Assembly: GCF_024722015.1 (NCBI RefSeq)
Contig: NZ_JANQBD010000033.1
Span: 1 to 64,000 of the forward strand
Direction of reading: 5' to 3'
Length of the DNA: 64,000 nucleotides
Source of the DNA: Paenibacillus radicis (ex Xue et al. 2023)
GTDB lineage: Bacteria; Bacillota; Bacilli; Paenibacillales; NBRC-103111
A program made the position numbers and the translations under genes. The notes beneath the pieces are model-generated. The model did no database searches. It saw nothing but the letters and a program-made list of their open reading frames with translations, and was not told the DNA's origin. Shown one piece after another: positions 19,701 through 30,500 of the stretch (position 1 is the stretch's first letter; the number at the start of each line of letters is the position of its first letter).

Positions 19701-22700
19701 GGAGCGGATTTCCCCGGTAGCATCCACGGCAACAGCAGCTTGCCGTATCGTTCCCTGGCTCTCCCCGGCAACACCGCCTGTATACATTCCTCCGGTCACA
19801 TAACCTCCGGCCGGTACGTTAATATTTACGTTGGAGATTTGTCCCTTGTTCCACGCAACCAGCGCGCCGACACGGCTTGCCCCTGTCACCGCAACTGGCT
19901 CCAGCTTGACTTGGCTGATAACTGCGCTGCTTCCTGCTACTCCGAATAAGCCGGAAAAATCAGGCTTATCCACTCTCAAACCGCTGATCAAGTAGTTTTT
20001 GCCGTTAAAGCTTCCCTCAAAAGCATGCTGCTCGCTATTGCCGATCGGTATCCACTGAGCGGACTGAATACGGATGGGAGCAGTGAGTTCCACCACTCTT
20101 CCGGCAAAATCGAACCGCGGAAGCCCTGTCACACGGCCGTTAACGATTGCCGCAAGTCCCGCCAGCTCTGCTTCCGTGCCGATGGAGAAACGAAGATCCT
20201 CTTTATGCTGCGTATACCAGCTGATATTGACGTTGATCTCAGGCTGGGTGGGGCCTCCCCCGCTGCCGGCTTCCAGCACCAGCTCGGGATAAATGTAAGC
20301 CGCATGGGTCGTACCGTACGTCCATAATTTATTCTGGCTGCTGAAATCCCAGCCGGACAAAACTTTGAAGGCCTCTCTATCCGCCAGACTGCTGGACAGA
20401 ATAGGGGACAGGCGCCTATAGAGCTTCAGCTCGTAATAGTTTCCTGCTGCAAAGTCTAGCAGACCGCTGTTGATCCCTAAAGTTTCATCTTTCACATAAT
20501 AGTTGTTTTCCAGCAGTTCCTTATTGGCCGTATCGTACCTGCCGGCGAAGGCGCCCGCATAAGCGCCATTTTCTCCGGAAATTTGCCCTGCCGAATAGCT
20601 GTCTTTGGCGGTACCGCCTGTTATTCTGCCGAAGAAGCCTCCTGCAAAGGAATTGGCACCTTGCGCCAGCACATTTTTCGCCGTGTAGCTGCTGTCTACA
20701 CTACCGCTGTCCTGCCAGCCCACAAGACCGCCTACGTTGGCATAGGCCCCGTTGGAAGAAACAACGGAGGAGGTGTACGACCGATCAACCGTGCCGCTGT
20801 TTTTGCCGATCAATCCGCCCAGGTAACCGTATCCGTCCCCGGTTCCACTAATGTCGGCCGATATATCGTTATTAATGTAAGAGGAAGCGACAAGTCCGGT
20901 GTTCTCACCGACAAGGCCGCCTGCCGTCGTCCGGCTGCCTCCCAAGGTCAAGCCCGCACTTGAGAACGAGTAGTATACCGCCTTGGCATTCAGTCCGACA
21001 AGGCCGCCTACCGTGTTCTGACTGCCCTGGGAGACGACGCGGAAGCCGTCGGAAATGCTTGTATTGGCGATCACAGAGCGGTTCTCTCCTACAAGACCGC
21101 CCACTTTGGAATCAGAGGAGTTCACCGTCAAACTGCCGAGACTCCTGTTATTTTGAACGGAGCTTGCTATCGCCCTTGGGTCGCCGTCGTCCATACCTCC
21201 AGCTCTGGTATCGTTCAAGCCGACAAGGCCGCCCAAAACGGAATTGCCGGACGAGGCGTTTGCCGTTATGTTGATCGCCGACATGTAGTTATCCGCAATG
21301 AGAGCGCTGCTTGATCCTTTGTGGTAACCGACCAATCCGCCTACTGTAGAGTGCGGAGCGTTGTCTGTGATCTTCACATTAACGGCATACAAGCTGCGTA
21401 TCGGGGTCGTTTCATTCCAGCCAACAGCCCCTCCAGCCGTTGTTCCATCTGCAGCTTCCAGGAGATGGATGAGCACGTTCTCCACATTGCGGCCTTGGGC
21501 ATTCCCGCTGATGGAGGCGCCTGCCGCCTTGCCGGTTATACCGCCGACAAGGGAATTCGCCCCGCCGACCTTGAGAATGGCGTACTCCCCTTCCTCAGCA
21601 GATATGGAAGAGTTTATTATTTCATTTTCCGTATATCCTGCAATGCCTCCCACCTTGGAAGTAGCACCGGTTGCAGTAATTAGAGGCTTCTGGACAATGC
21701 TGCTTTGAATATGATAACCGGCTCCCTTAGATTCCCCGGCGATACCGCCTGCCGTAGAACCGGCGCCGCTGATCGTAATGACAGGGCTGCCACTGACGAC
21801 AGAATCCAGATTGGAGAGGATGCTTTGACCGGCGATGCCTCCCGCGATACTGCCATCCCCGGTGGCGTTGATAAGAGCATTGGCAACTGCCGCGTCTACA
21901 CCATTGCCGGTTATGGCCGCATTCTCCAGTATTCCCGCAATGCCTCCGGCCACGGATTGCGGTCCGTTTACCGTCAGCTTCGGATTCAGGTCATCCTCGC
22001 TAATGACTTTAGGCAGGACGATGCTGCCGCTGCTGCGGCCTGCAAGAAGGCCTGCGATACTGCTCTGCCCTTCGGCGGAAATATCCGGATTCAGAATCGC
22101 TATACTGTTAAGCGTTCCCGCGTTCTGACCGATGATGCCGCCCGCTTGTGCGCGCGCGCCGCTGGAAGTGAGCTTGATATTGCGAATGTTTGGCAGATTA
22201 GCAGCGGCAAGCGAAGCGCTGTTTTTGCCGAATACACCGCCGATGATGGAGTCAGCCCCGCTGGATTGCAGCGTTAGCTCGCTAGTCTCCGTCAAAGGCA
22301 TCGAGATATAAACATTGCCCGAACGGTTTTCACCGACTGCTCCTCCGAGCATGGTCTTGTCTGCGGCGGAAGTCACACTCACATTCTTAACCGTGATGGG
22401 TGACGCCCCGCTTCCAATGAACGCCGTCGGGGCGGTCTCCCCGGCTATTGCTCCCACTCTCCCGGCAAGCCCGTTCTGGCCTTGGGCACGAATGGTTATA
22501 TACTCAGGAGCAGAGGTCAAGATGCTTCCGGCTGAATAGCCGGCGATGCCTCCCGTATCCCCTGTAGAGTCAATAGCCGCCTGACTTGCAGCGGTGTTTC
22601 CCGCCTTGGCGCCTGAGATCGTTCCAGCCCCCAAATAGCCGACAATCCCCCCTGTATAGGTGTATTCTCCTCCTGCTACTGTGAGCGTCCCTGTAAAGGA

Positions 22701-24425
22701 GGCGCCATCTATGGTTCCGGCCTGCTCAACAAGCCCGACAATGCCGCCGGTAAAAATGCCTGCAGCCAAATCCGTATTTTGCGTGGCAGTTCCATTGACA
22801 CGAATCGTTTTGGCGTACTGCTCGCCCGAGAGATTGGCCCCGGCTGCCGCGATTTTGCCGATGTAGCCGCCGGTGTACAAAGCTTTGTCTCCCGTTACTG
22901 TAATATTGCCTGTATTCGATACGTTGTTTGCCGCCTGCGTGTAAGCCTGACTGGAAATGATTCCTCCCGTATAAATGTCCGACTTGCCGGTTACCGTAAT
23001 GTCTCCACTGTTGACATACGCTCCCTGCTGCGTGCTGCCGAAGGCGACCTGTCCGCCGGCTGCACCAAGGAAGCCCCCTGTATAAATTTGGGAAGCACTG
23101 CCGGACACAGTTACTTTCCCTTGATTTTTAATCTTACTGCCGGGCGCTGCGGTAAGATTGCCGTCCACATAACCTGCAACAGAGCCTGTGTATACTCCTC
23201 CCGTACCGGAAGCCGCAGCTTCGACATCCCCGCTATTATCGAGGCTGCTGCTCAGGGTCAGGTTTCCTTTTACCCGACCTACCAGGCCTCCCGTATACAC
23301 CCGATCCTTCGCCTGATTGCGGACCAATCCCGAACTTGCATAATTGAAGCCAAGAGGCAAATCCTTTTCGAACAAGCCCGCCAGCGAGCCTGCATAGGCC
23401 TCCGTGGAATTGCTCGCGTCTACCTGCACATTACCCGAGTTGGCCGTCTGGTCGGAGAAGGTGACCGAATCCGCCGAGGCTACCAAACGGCCAATGATTC
23501 CGCCGCTATAAGCGGTTGTCCCGCCCGATTTGACGTTGCCGCTGTTTGTGATGGTCGAGTTGCCTTCTGCCATCGACAAACCGGTATTCACCTGACCGAT
23601 GATCCCGCCTGCCGCTGCAGCCCCGGTGTTCACTACGGAAATTGCCCCCGTGTTTTTATTAGAGATCGTATTCAGCGTAAGCGCACCCTCGGTAACACCC
23701 GTGATGCCCCCGGCGCCTGCAAGGTAGGTAACACCGGTAACGGTAACGGGAGCGCTGTTTGCCACATTGTAGATTCTCCCGCTTGCCGACCCGGCGATGC
23801 CACCCGCATAGCCAGCATAGGTATTGCCGGTCACCGTGACGTCCAGGCTGACTTTCGTGGATACATCGTAGATATAGCTGCCGCCGCTACCGGTGCTCTT
23901 AACGCGTCCGGCAAGGCCTCCCGCATACATCTCTCCCGAAGAGTTGACCTCTACTGTTCCGGACAGTATTAAGCCTCCTCCCACCGTGGCATTTTCCATG
24001 TTGCCGATAAAGCCCGCATAACTGTAGTTGCCTTTTACTTTTATCCCGGAGATGGTAATAGGTCCGCCGATCTTGGCAATGAGAGTGCCTCTGAACGGAT
24101 GATCCTTCGTACCGATCGGAGTCCAGGTGTATGTCGACAAATCCATTTCCCTTCCATTAAAGCTGTCCGCGTTCATTTCCAGAATCTTCCCTTGAAAATT
24201 CGTCGTTCCATTATTTACAAGCTTGGCAATTCCCGCCAGCTTGCTAGGACTGTCGATCGTAAACGTCGGATAATTGGGATTATTCAAATACCAGTCTACT
24301 TCGGCATGATTTCCATCCGTCCAACTCTCGCTGTCCGCTTGCACCAGCAGTGCTCCCCACGTGAGCAATAGTAGCATCAAAAGAATGCCGATCTTAAAGC
24401 TTTTTCTCGAAAAAGCTTTACTCAT
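13761..24425 (-). CDS. Giant GLUG-repeat surface protein with CHB_HEX-like and three SLH domains
   Basis: A 3554-aa secreted protein. A signal peptide (residues 1-30, ending LLVQA) precedes three long beta-helix-like modules (about 33-1370, 1395-2110 and 2138-2960). Each opens with a similar lead-in (I.S...L..L, then W.PIG or W.PF and F.G.) and continues as tens of GLUG-type repeats of the GGLVG/GGIAG pattern. Then come a chitobiase C-terminal-like domain (about 3040-3112, YYTLDGSSPTEESLRY), a Gly-rich linker (about 3128), a VNGK-type domain, and three SLH domains (about 3365-3554) that would bind pyruvylated cell-wall polymer. The role is unknown; adhesion or a surface scaffold is plausible. 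It is last in a probable three-gene operon, 95 bases after the previous gene. Confidence 0.92.
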   Translation of the reverse strand: MSKAFSRKSFKIGILLMLLLLTWGALLVQADSESWTDGNHAEVDWYLNNPNYPTFTIDSPSKLAGIAKLVNNGTTNFQGKILEMNADSFNGREMDLSTYTWTPIGTKDHPFRGTLIAKIGGPITISGIKVKGNYSYAGFIGNMENATVGGGLILSGTVEVNSSGEMYAGGLAGRVKSTGSGGSYIYDVSTKVSLDVTVTGNTYAGYAGGIAGSASGRIYNVANSAPVTVTGVTYLAGAGGITGVTEGALTLNTISNKNTGAISVVNTGAAAAGGIIGQVNTGLSMAEGNSTITNSGNVKSGGTTAYSGGIIGRLVASADSVTFSDQTANSGNVQVDASNSTEAYAGSLAGLFEKDLPLGFNYASSGLVRNQAKDRVYTGGLVGRVKGNLTLSSSLDNSGDVEAAASGTGGVYTGSVAGYVDGNLTAAPGSKIKNQGKVTVSGSASQIYTGGFLGAAGGQVAFGSTQQGAYVNSGDITVTGKSDIYTGGIISSQAYTQAANNVSNTGNITVTGDKALYTGGYIGKIAAAGANLSGEQYAKTIRVNGTATQNTDLAAGIFTGGIVGLVEQAGTIDGASFTGTLTVAGGEYTYTGGIVGYLGAGTISGAKAGNTAASQAAIDSTGDTGGIAGYSAGSILTSAPEYITIRAQGQNGLAGRVGAIAGETAPTAFIGSGASPITVKNVSVTSAADKTMLGGAVGENRSGNVYISMPLTETSELTLQSSGADSIIGGVFGKNSASLAAANLPNIRNIKLTSSGARAQAGGIIGQNAGTLNSIAILNPDISAEGQSSIAGLLAGRSSGSIVLPKVISEDDLNPKLTVNGPQSVAGGIAGILENAAITGNGVDAAVANALINATGDGSIAGGIAGQSILSNLDSVVSGSPVITISGAGSTAGGIAGESKGAGYHIQSSIVQKPLITATGATSKVGGIAGYTENEIINSSISAEEGEYAILKVGGANSLVGGITGKAAGASISGNAQGRNVENVLIHLLEAADGTTAGGAVGWNETTPIRSLYAVNVKITDNAPHSTVGGLVGYHKGSSSALIADNYMSAINITANASSGNSVLGGLVGLNDTRAGGMDDGDPRAIASSVQNNRSLGSLTVNSSDSKVGGLVGENRSVIANTSISDGFRVVSQGSQNTVGGLVGLNAKAVYYSFSSAGLTLGGSRTTAGGLVGENTGLVASSYINNDISADISGTGDGYGYLGGLIGKNSGTVDRSYTSSVVSSNGAYANVGGLVGWQDSGSVDSSYTAKNVLAQGANSFAGGFFGRITGGTAKDSYSAGQISGENGAYAGAFAGRYDTANKELLENNYYVKDETLGINSGLLDFAAGNYYELKLYRRLSPILSSSLADREAFKVLSGWDFSSQNKLWTYGTTHAAYIYPELVLEAGSGGGPTQPEINVNISWYTQHKEDLRFSIGTEAELAGLAAIVNGRVTGLPRFDFAGRVVELTAPIRIQSAQWIPIGNSEQHAFEGSFNGKNYLISGLRVDKPDFSGLFGVAGSSAVISQVKLEPVAVTGASRVGALVAWNKGQISNVNINVPAGGYVTGGMYTGGVAGESQGTIRQAAVAVDATGEIRSFTSGAAVGGVIGYGSTGSLADTTIKMNGGMIKGSGSDSSTGGAAGISSRDHTVSGIRLLAHNEGIANPMNITGSGNVGGIIGTKTGKESAVWDVSDVTIEQAVISAGTGGNAGGVAGSLEKSALLNGVFKGIIKLSADGANVGGIAGRSLDSIIYKATTVPDITLSTSLGASNVGSIAGIAETTVDTAFDFGKILPLYRGITLSKAEGGTVRIVGTGNQADVSVGGVVGLNKSSSLYYASAASGIEASGVKTASIGGIAGRNQGDIVNGVSTSAITASNSSIYNAGGIAGLSTGGRIFYSQANAGSTVNISGTVGNSGVTTAAHTGGFVGRVADTIIRNSVSDSIVRVASDNPYTTLYTGSFAGLLESGGIGNGSIERSYAKGSVTVSGKAGSYAGGFAGDIDHYTIQEAYASGTVSNTAFDARSGGFAGMIDQGAVIAKAYAAQSSVEAIGAHGATRAYAGGFAGYNNGTLTETYAAVGHMASLANGSNSYVGSFIGYNFRDGQVNNSYYEGDTGIGHGTAVQGLTRADLSVQESLAGWDSATDHAFWAYLDGSNGGKPVLRNVSSWTFAPDMSFMMEPSSAGSLVITSEQQLGAVVALLNDSDLSFYRLYHKNAAQKPTLSKVTLGRDVNLSGALWIPFEEFTGEWDGGGKKIAGISYGGKGIENFGFVRINKGTIRNTVFADARIAAGSNVGIVAGTNAENGVISSITVSGKVSGSGDYVGGAVGKSIGVLSGVSAGNLEISGRDYVAGITGSAKQLSNIQTGDITVTAAHHAGGIAGEAAGISNVTAGNVTVKGEGMIGGVAGAVTGPVSGIRATSVTVEAASGTAAGVVPETDNEIKDVELSGVNVKGSGYIGGIAGKTTAAISGITVTGKTQIVATGNFAGAIAGSAKQVANIRTGDISVTAAHNAGGIAGEAAGISNVAAGNVTVKGEGALGGMAGAVTGPISGIRATSVTVEASNGTAAGVVSETGYEIKDVELSGVDIKGSDYIGGIAGKTTAAISGITVTGKTQIVATGNFAGAIAGSAKQVANIRTGDISVTAVHHAGGIAGEAAGISNVAAGNVTVKGEGALGGMAGAVTGPISGIRATSVTVEAASGTAAGVVSETDNEIKDVELSGINIKGSGYIGGIAGKTTAAIIQASVQGELSIKDGVAGGIVGRNEGSIDRSHFKGAISGKGHIAGGLAGENMARIEASYAVGSIDIKKDAALVKIGGLAGTSSPAAVIEKSFSAAELHAEADVVSAGGIVGENEGSLNGVLNAGNIHVSGQSITRAGGITGYALAGSINNVLSYGQVEGAINGLMIYNKTFYGGIAGQVADQASIANAFGDRQMLKEDIVYSDSSGQIVKSVPGKAENLKTGALVKGTLYAGLDATIWKASAGLYPRLAQFDGLDTAKLAAAAVVLNEYDTAYRVKSSYTLTNDPSIVWKTVNKEGEVQLVASLQQESKTITVNKQALMYADTAQKPTGLSTTTFDGTVNITLSADEPKGIIYYTLDGSSPTEESLRYNKPLALTQTTTVKAIVVAGGKNDSEAVQAVYTKRENVSGGSGGGGGGGFMPTTGSTVDVLVNGKPETAGSETTLVNGSTVTTTIAVNEPVMGKILEQQGDKAEITIMFNKSSDISIGEMSAEFVKSMENKNAVLKVNTGTATYTIPAQQLHVNAISEKLGKQAALKDIKIRIEIRTSGQEQVKQLATAAVNGNFTVLMPPISFKASYMYGDITGELDKFNTYVERMLAITDEATANKVTTGVVVEANGAVSHVPTKIRFVDGKAYAAINSLTNGITYSLIAHPMEFKDAENHWAKDAINDMGSRMVVGGVGEGLYEPNRDITRGEFAAIVVKALGLKAEVVGTHQFGDIKASDWYAPYIQAAHEYGIISGYDNGSFGAMDKITREQSMTIIARAMKIAGMDAALAAGETEQLLAGFKDSVLVADYAKSGIAASLKAGLVSGRSSSLMAPADNMTRAEVASIIQKLLQKSGLI
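16285..17440 (-). repeat. 408-bp in-frame tandem repeat inside the giant GLUG gene
   Basis: The same sequence recurs with a fixed 408-base period; for example tccacatccttgatttcg occurs at 16351, 16759 and 17167. That gives nearly three copies of a 136-residue unit (about residues 2328-2712). Nucleotide identity between copies is high, while other GLUG repeats of the protein are diverged, so this block is a recent duplication and may vary in copy number between strains. Confidence 0.93.
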
Positions 24426-24520
24426 GAAATGTCCTCCCTAGTCTCTATGCATACCATATCCAGCCCAAAAGCCGTTCAAGACAGGCTTCGGGGCTGGACC
24501 ATGATATTACAATTTGCACA

Positions 24521-27500
24521 TTATCTTGGCGCCAAAAGCTTCTCCAGCCGGATCGCAATGGCTGCTGATTGCGCTCTTGTCAGCACGCCCGCCGCGTCCA
24601 GTCCCGCATCCGTTCCCAGAATAACGTCATTTTTGACGCTTATGGCCACGTCTCTTGCGGCCCATTCCGGCAATGCAGAACCATCGGCAAACGAACTTAA
24701 AATTTCTTTAACTTCTTCATCGCTAATGCGGTTTGCTACTCCCGCATAATCCATTAATCTTCCTGCCATGACCATAGCTTGAAGTCTGGATAACTCTTGG
24801 CCCGGCCTAAAGGTATTGTCCTCATAGCCATTAACAATTCCTTTTTCCGCAGCGATAGCCACACTCCGCGAGAACCAATCCCCGCTTACTACATCGTTGA
24901 ATTGTGCGGATGCTTCCTTGTTCATGAGCCCTGCCGTGCGGAGCAATACTGTAGCGAACTCCGCTCTTGTCACCTGGTTGTCCGGAGCAAAAATTCCCTT
25001 ATCTCTGCCAACCATAAGAAGCTTGGATGCCGCTTCATCAATACTGTTCTTGCCCCAGAAGTTATCGTCAACATCGTGGAAGGATGTCTCACTTCCAATA
25101 AACGCAATGCTTCCGTTGCCTGTCAGATTGGCCTCCACATAAGCTTTGTCACCTGACATATTCAGCTTCCACGGGATGGTCGTCCAGTTGCCGTTGCTTT
25201 CCTTGAGAACTACTGCCCTAATCTCCCCTGCCGCTACATCACTAGGAACCGGTATTTTGACAGTCACATAGCGGTCAAACTTGGAAGGAAGTTTGAAGGC
25301 CACTCCCTGTCCCAGCATCCGGGCACTCATTCCGGCTGCAAGGTCTTTGAGGCTTTGAACCTCAGACTCGCTGTTTTTGGCGATTTTCACCTGATAACCA
25401 TCGGCGCCTGACAGAAGCGAATTCGCACTCAGCAGAACAGAGGCCAGAGATGTGTCAATTAGGATCGCCTGATCTTCTTTCAGATTTTTATCCAAATTAA
25501 AGATAAAGGTATGAGCGGATGTGTCGTTCGCCACGATCCGGTTCTCTCCAGCATTCAGCTCTTTGCCAGTGAGGGCTATCGTCAACACGCCATCCGATTG
25601 CTGTCCGGCAACCTGTTTTCCGTTCACTGTCGAAGTCGCCGGTGTGGAACCACCGCCGAAGCCGCCGCCGCCACCACCGGTATTGCCTCCAGTGCCGCCA
25701 CTGTTAACTGGAGTCCAGACCTGAGCAGTGATTCTTGAACTTGTCCCCAGAGCTCGCTTATCTTCGACGCTTCTCTTCGCGACAACTACATAATCTCCGC
25801 TCAAAGCCGAGATGATCATATTCGAAGGCAGAACAGTCCAGCCCGACAAGTCGTCGTACATTTTAGGCGCATTGGCGCCTACTTTGTACACAAGCTCCGC
25901 TCCATTCATATTCCCCGTGTTCGTCACACTGAGTCTGGTTTTGCCGGTTGTATTGTCGATTGGATTCGATACCGCCGACAAGGCTTCCAGCAAGTCAGGC
26001 ACCTTCACGACCGTCATGGAGCTTATCGCCGTATCTTCCGATACGTTATAGCTGGCGCTAACGATGCTGGAACCCGATTTCAACGCCTTCAGCGTTCCAT
26101 CTTCCCCGACTTCAACCGCCTCTCCCAAATAGCTTGAGAAGCTCAGCTTGTTCAGATCCTCGCGAGGGACAAGCACCTCACGGTAGCTTACCTTGCCGGC
26201 TGCATCCTTCCCGTTCGGATATCTCAGTAAAGCCTCTACCTTTTTACTTTCTCCCACCGCCATGTTCGACGGCTTTCTTAAAACGAGGGCGACCGGCGCC
26301 TTGAAACCGTCATTGGTCACATCGACAACCGCCTCGTTTCGATTCCCCGCTCCATCCACAACGACAAAATTCAGCTTGACCCTGGGCTCCTTGCTCGCTA
26401 CTGGCACGGTTCCCGCGAATGTGCCGTCAGGCTGCACCGTGATACGGGTGCCATTGACGGTAAGTTCAGCATCATTGCTGGTCGTTCCCGATACGGCAAT
26501 GCTTCCGTTCGAAGTTCTGTCTCCTGTGCCAGGAGAAGAAATATAGATGACAGGAGCGATGGTATCCACCGTCAAATACAGCATCGTAACGGAAAAGTCG
26601 CCCGTATGCTTGTTTTTGGCCCACAGCTCGACGCCGTAGGTGCCGTCTGTAGTAAAGCCGCTCAAATTCAATACGCCCGAGCTGCCGCTTCCTTGGCCCG
26701 AAAGCTCCACGGATGCGATGCTTCCCTCCGAGTAAATGGCTTCCACCTCTACATCCTGCTGATCGGACACAAGCTCGATGCGTTGGGCGGTATTCGCGGT
26801 GAGCACCGTCATCGATTTACCCTCGGCTCCCATCTTGCCCGTAGGAGACGAAAGCTTCGGTTTACTCGGTACAGGCAACAATGTTTTAACGGAATCCACC
26901 CTGTCCGACCTATGCCAATTCTCGTGTTGATCCATGCTTTTCGGAGGCTTGACAGCCGCCGTGACGCCAATTACATATTCATTTCCGGTTTCAAGACCCG
27001 TATATTTCAGCGGCATCCCTGCGGAATTTTCCGAGAGAGAGTCATGATTCACTTGGCTGGAGCTGGAAACGGCATTCCATCCACCAACACGGATATGCTC
27101 ATATTGCCCGGAAGCTTCATTCCAATACTTCTGAAGCTCTTCCCCTTCAAGCGTAATGCCGCCGAATTTAGGATAGGCTGAAAGCTTTCCTCCGGCTGAT
27201 TCCTGAAGCGCGTCGATATAATAGCTCTGCGGGTATCCCTTTTGTTCTGGTTTTCCATTGCCAGGCTTAAAGGATAGATCAAAATATCCATTGCCAACCG
27301 GAACGATCTTCACCTGACTAACCTGTTCAGGCGCCAGCGGGTCGACGATGCGAAACTTCTCCGCGGAGGTTTTGGTCGAGAAGCCCGCTACGGAGTGCAG
27401 CTCCGCTCTCAAATAATAATCTCCCTGGCTGATCAATCCGCGTATATCTTCCATACCGCCCAGCAGCGGTACCTGGCTGACATCAATGACCTTGCTGCCG

Positions 27501-30500
27501 GTACCCGTTGAATCGACCGGCACATCTTTGGCTATCAGCACTCCCGGGTTTCCGACAGCCGGCACTTGTACCGTTTGGCCGTTGCTGTCTTTTGCCGTAG
27601 CCATCTCCCCGGTAATCGCATCCTTGGAGAGATAGAGGCTAACAGTATCCCCGTTTTTGGCGTTGCCAACATTCCAGGAAGCTTTAAACAACTTGGAATC
27701 GGAGGTATCCGCAGTCAGCTTGATTTCTTCCAAAGTAGACGGAAGAGGCACGTTCAGCAGCTTGGTCTCCACAGTCTGATTGGCATACAGAGTCCAGTTT
27801 CCTCCCTTGATCACCTCTTTGGGAATAGCGACATACGCTTTTCTCCGGCCCGTTGTGCCTTCTGACGGAGAACCTTGAATAAACTGGGTATACCCCGGCA
27901 AATGTCCTTTTTCAGCGACGGTCCCCGACGATGCGGACGCAGCACCGGCCTCATAAAAGACAACCGGATATTGGGTTCCGCGCGTATTGTCCCGCAAAGT
28001 CAGCTCAGGAGCTTTTTGGTCGAAATACTCCACCTCCAGCAAGCCGTTTCCGGTCACGCTTCCCATCGGAAGCACGTGATTTTTGCCGCCGTTCGAAACG
28101 GTAATTCCGCCGATGCCGACATCCATCGAACCGTTATCCAGGATACTGACGCCATCTCCCGCGCTGCGATATTGGATCTCATGCAGTTGATTTTCGGCCC
28201 ACACCTTGGACGTAGCCACAGGCTGAATGCCTTCCCCGATCACGACTAGCTTCGGTCTGTCATCCTGACTCTGCAATTGGAGGTATGCAAGACCTTCCGG
28301 CAATCCTTCTCCCGAAGTGCCGAATTCCAGGTCACCGCTCCAGTAATAGGTGATGCCCACTTGGATCATGATGAAGCCGATGCCGATACCGACGCCGCCC
28401 CATATTTTATCGTTGTCCAATCCCATGAACACGCTGCCTACAGGAATGCCTCCAACAATAGGAACTTTCGACGGAATTTGCACCTTCGCACCGACAAATC
28501 CTTTGAAATCGATCCGGTTCTTCTCCAGATTCTGACCGATGAAGATTTGGGCGTTGCCGATTATGACATTCCAGCCGAATACATCGAGCTCGGCCTCGGC
28601 CATTACAAACCACGGTGTCGACCATTGCGCCTCGATCAGCGCCATAGTCAGCATCTCGACTCTTTTGGACGTAGGGCTCGGAGAATAGTCAAGCTTTCCT
28701 TCAAGCCTGATTCCCGTCATCTTCAGCAGCAGATCAATGGAGCCGTAGAATGTGGCGGGAGGCAATCCGAACTTGATATCCACCCCGGCTCCTATGGTCA
28801 GAGGCACACTACTGCTGCCTCCGGCGATCGTATCCGCCAGTTCCCGGATGGAACCTCTTACGCCCGTCAAATACGTCGCACCGGTGATGAGAATGCCCGG
28901 GTCCATATCCTCTGCGCCAAAAGCAATGACGTCGGGCAGCACTCTGCCGTCGGTGACTTGCTTGAACCCAAGTTCTGCGCTTATAGTGGCGATGTTTTTG
29001 AGCTCTGCCTGAAATTTCATTCCATACTTGTTGGAGATGCCTGGCATCTTCTGTGTATAGTGGGTGACATTAAACTCTCCCGACACGTCCCCCGTCGTTC
29101 CCGCACCCTTGATGACCTTCTCTTTCCCTTTGTCGTCTTTCTCCCCTGTTTTCTTGTTCTGGGACGACAACAAGCCCATATCCTTGTCCAGATTGAATTT
29201 CAAGGCAGCGTCCACGCCTACAAAACCCTTCTGGTTAAAGAGCACATCCTTAACCTCCGGCTCAAGCACCTTCAGGTTCAAGGTACCGGCAAACGAAACC
29301 CCATCCTCGCGAAGCAGAAAATCGCTCAAAGCCAAGGAAAGGCCGCTGATAGAAAATCCTGGAGTCGCATACATGCTGTATTTGTTGAAGTAAACTTTAT
29401 CGATCGCAATTTGCCGCAGCGGATTCATTCTTTCCCTTGCCGCGCCAGCCGCCCATTTCAACGCGCCGTTCAAGGTGCTGTCTTCGGGATTATCCTTAGC
29501 TTTCTTGGCCTTCTCTTCGGCCAACTTCTGCCGGGCTCTTTCATCCTTCGCATCCTGTTCCTCTTGGCTCAGTCTGAAAGTCTTTTTGAAGCTGTTATAG
29601 AAGTCCAAAGTCCACTCACCACGGTAGAAGAGGAAGCCGCTGTTGTAGATGGTAAGTTCGCCGTCTCCTTTGACAAACAAAGTGCTTAAAAACGGAAGAT
29701 CGCTGCTCATGCCTAGAGCCTCAAGCTTTCCTTTGGAAAAAACGATGTCCTTACCCTTGTATGCTACCGTTTTATTGATAATGGCCGGTTCCGTCTTCGT
29801 ATCGACCACGTATTCCGCTTTGTCGCCAATGCCGATCTGCTTGATCATGCCGCGAATTTCGACCAGCATCTCGTCGCCGCCGCTCTTGCTTCGTTTCAGA
29901 TCATCTTCGCTTTGGAAGGTCTCGATCCGATAAGCGGACACATTTTGAAAGTCGACCAGCCCAGCCTCGTCATAAGTAGGGTCTATCGCCTTGCTGGCGG
30001 CCACCAGCCCGGTTTTGAAAGCTGCAAATTTCGTTACATCCGCAGTCAGTTGGCCGATATTGGCCACGTTATAACCTGGGTATGCCCGGTTTACTTCGGC
30101 CAGCTTGGCGCTCGGATTCACCACGTCGCCAAGAGCGTTCACCCTCAGATCAAGGGTCGTTTTGGTGACCGTCAAAATTTTCGCCTCGCGGATTCTTGCT
30201 TTATCGTTATCTGTAACCCGGAATGATTTCGGGGTTTTGACGCTGTACATAGCAGACATTTCCTCGTCTGCTCCGCCCTTAAAATCAATTTCCACCCGGT
30301 ACTCGCCAAGAGGAAGCTCCGGTCCGAGACCCGCAGTCAGCACCTTGCCATAGTCATCCACCAGATCGCCGGTACGATATGTAATCCGCATATCACCCGT
30401 AAGGCCTTCGTCCGTAGCTTGGATGATGACCGAATCCTTGACCGGGATCTTGTATCGTTTTCCCGTCAGCACCTCTCTAAAGAACAGGTCGAAGTTGGGA

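Noticed and set aside
22779..23972. 397-codon open frame antisense to the GLUG-repeat gene
   Set aside because: It arises from the GC-biased complement of Gly/Ala-rich repeats; it has no motif or start signal.
28277..29689. 470-codon open frame antisense to the 2538-aa surface protein gene
   Set aside because: It lacks a ribosome binding site and any domain, and is Arg/His-rich as expected for the complement of a real coding strand. Many similar long antisense frames occur opposite all three giant genes.
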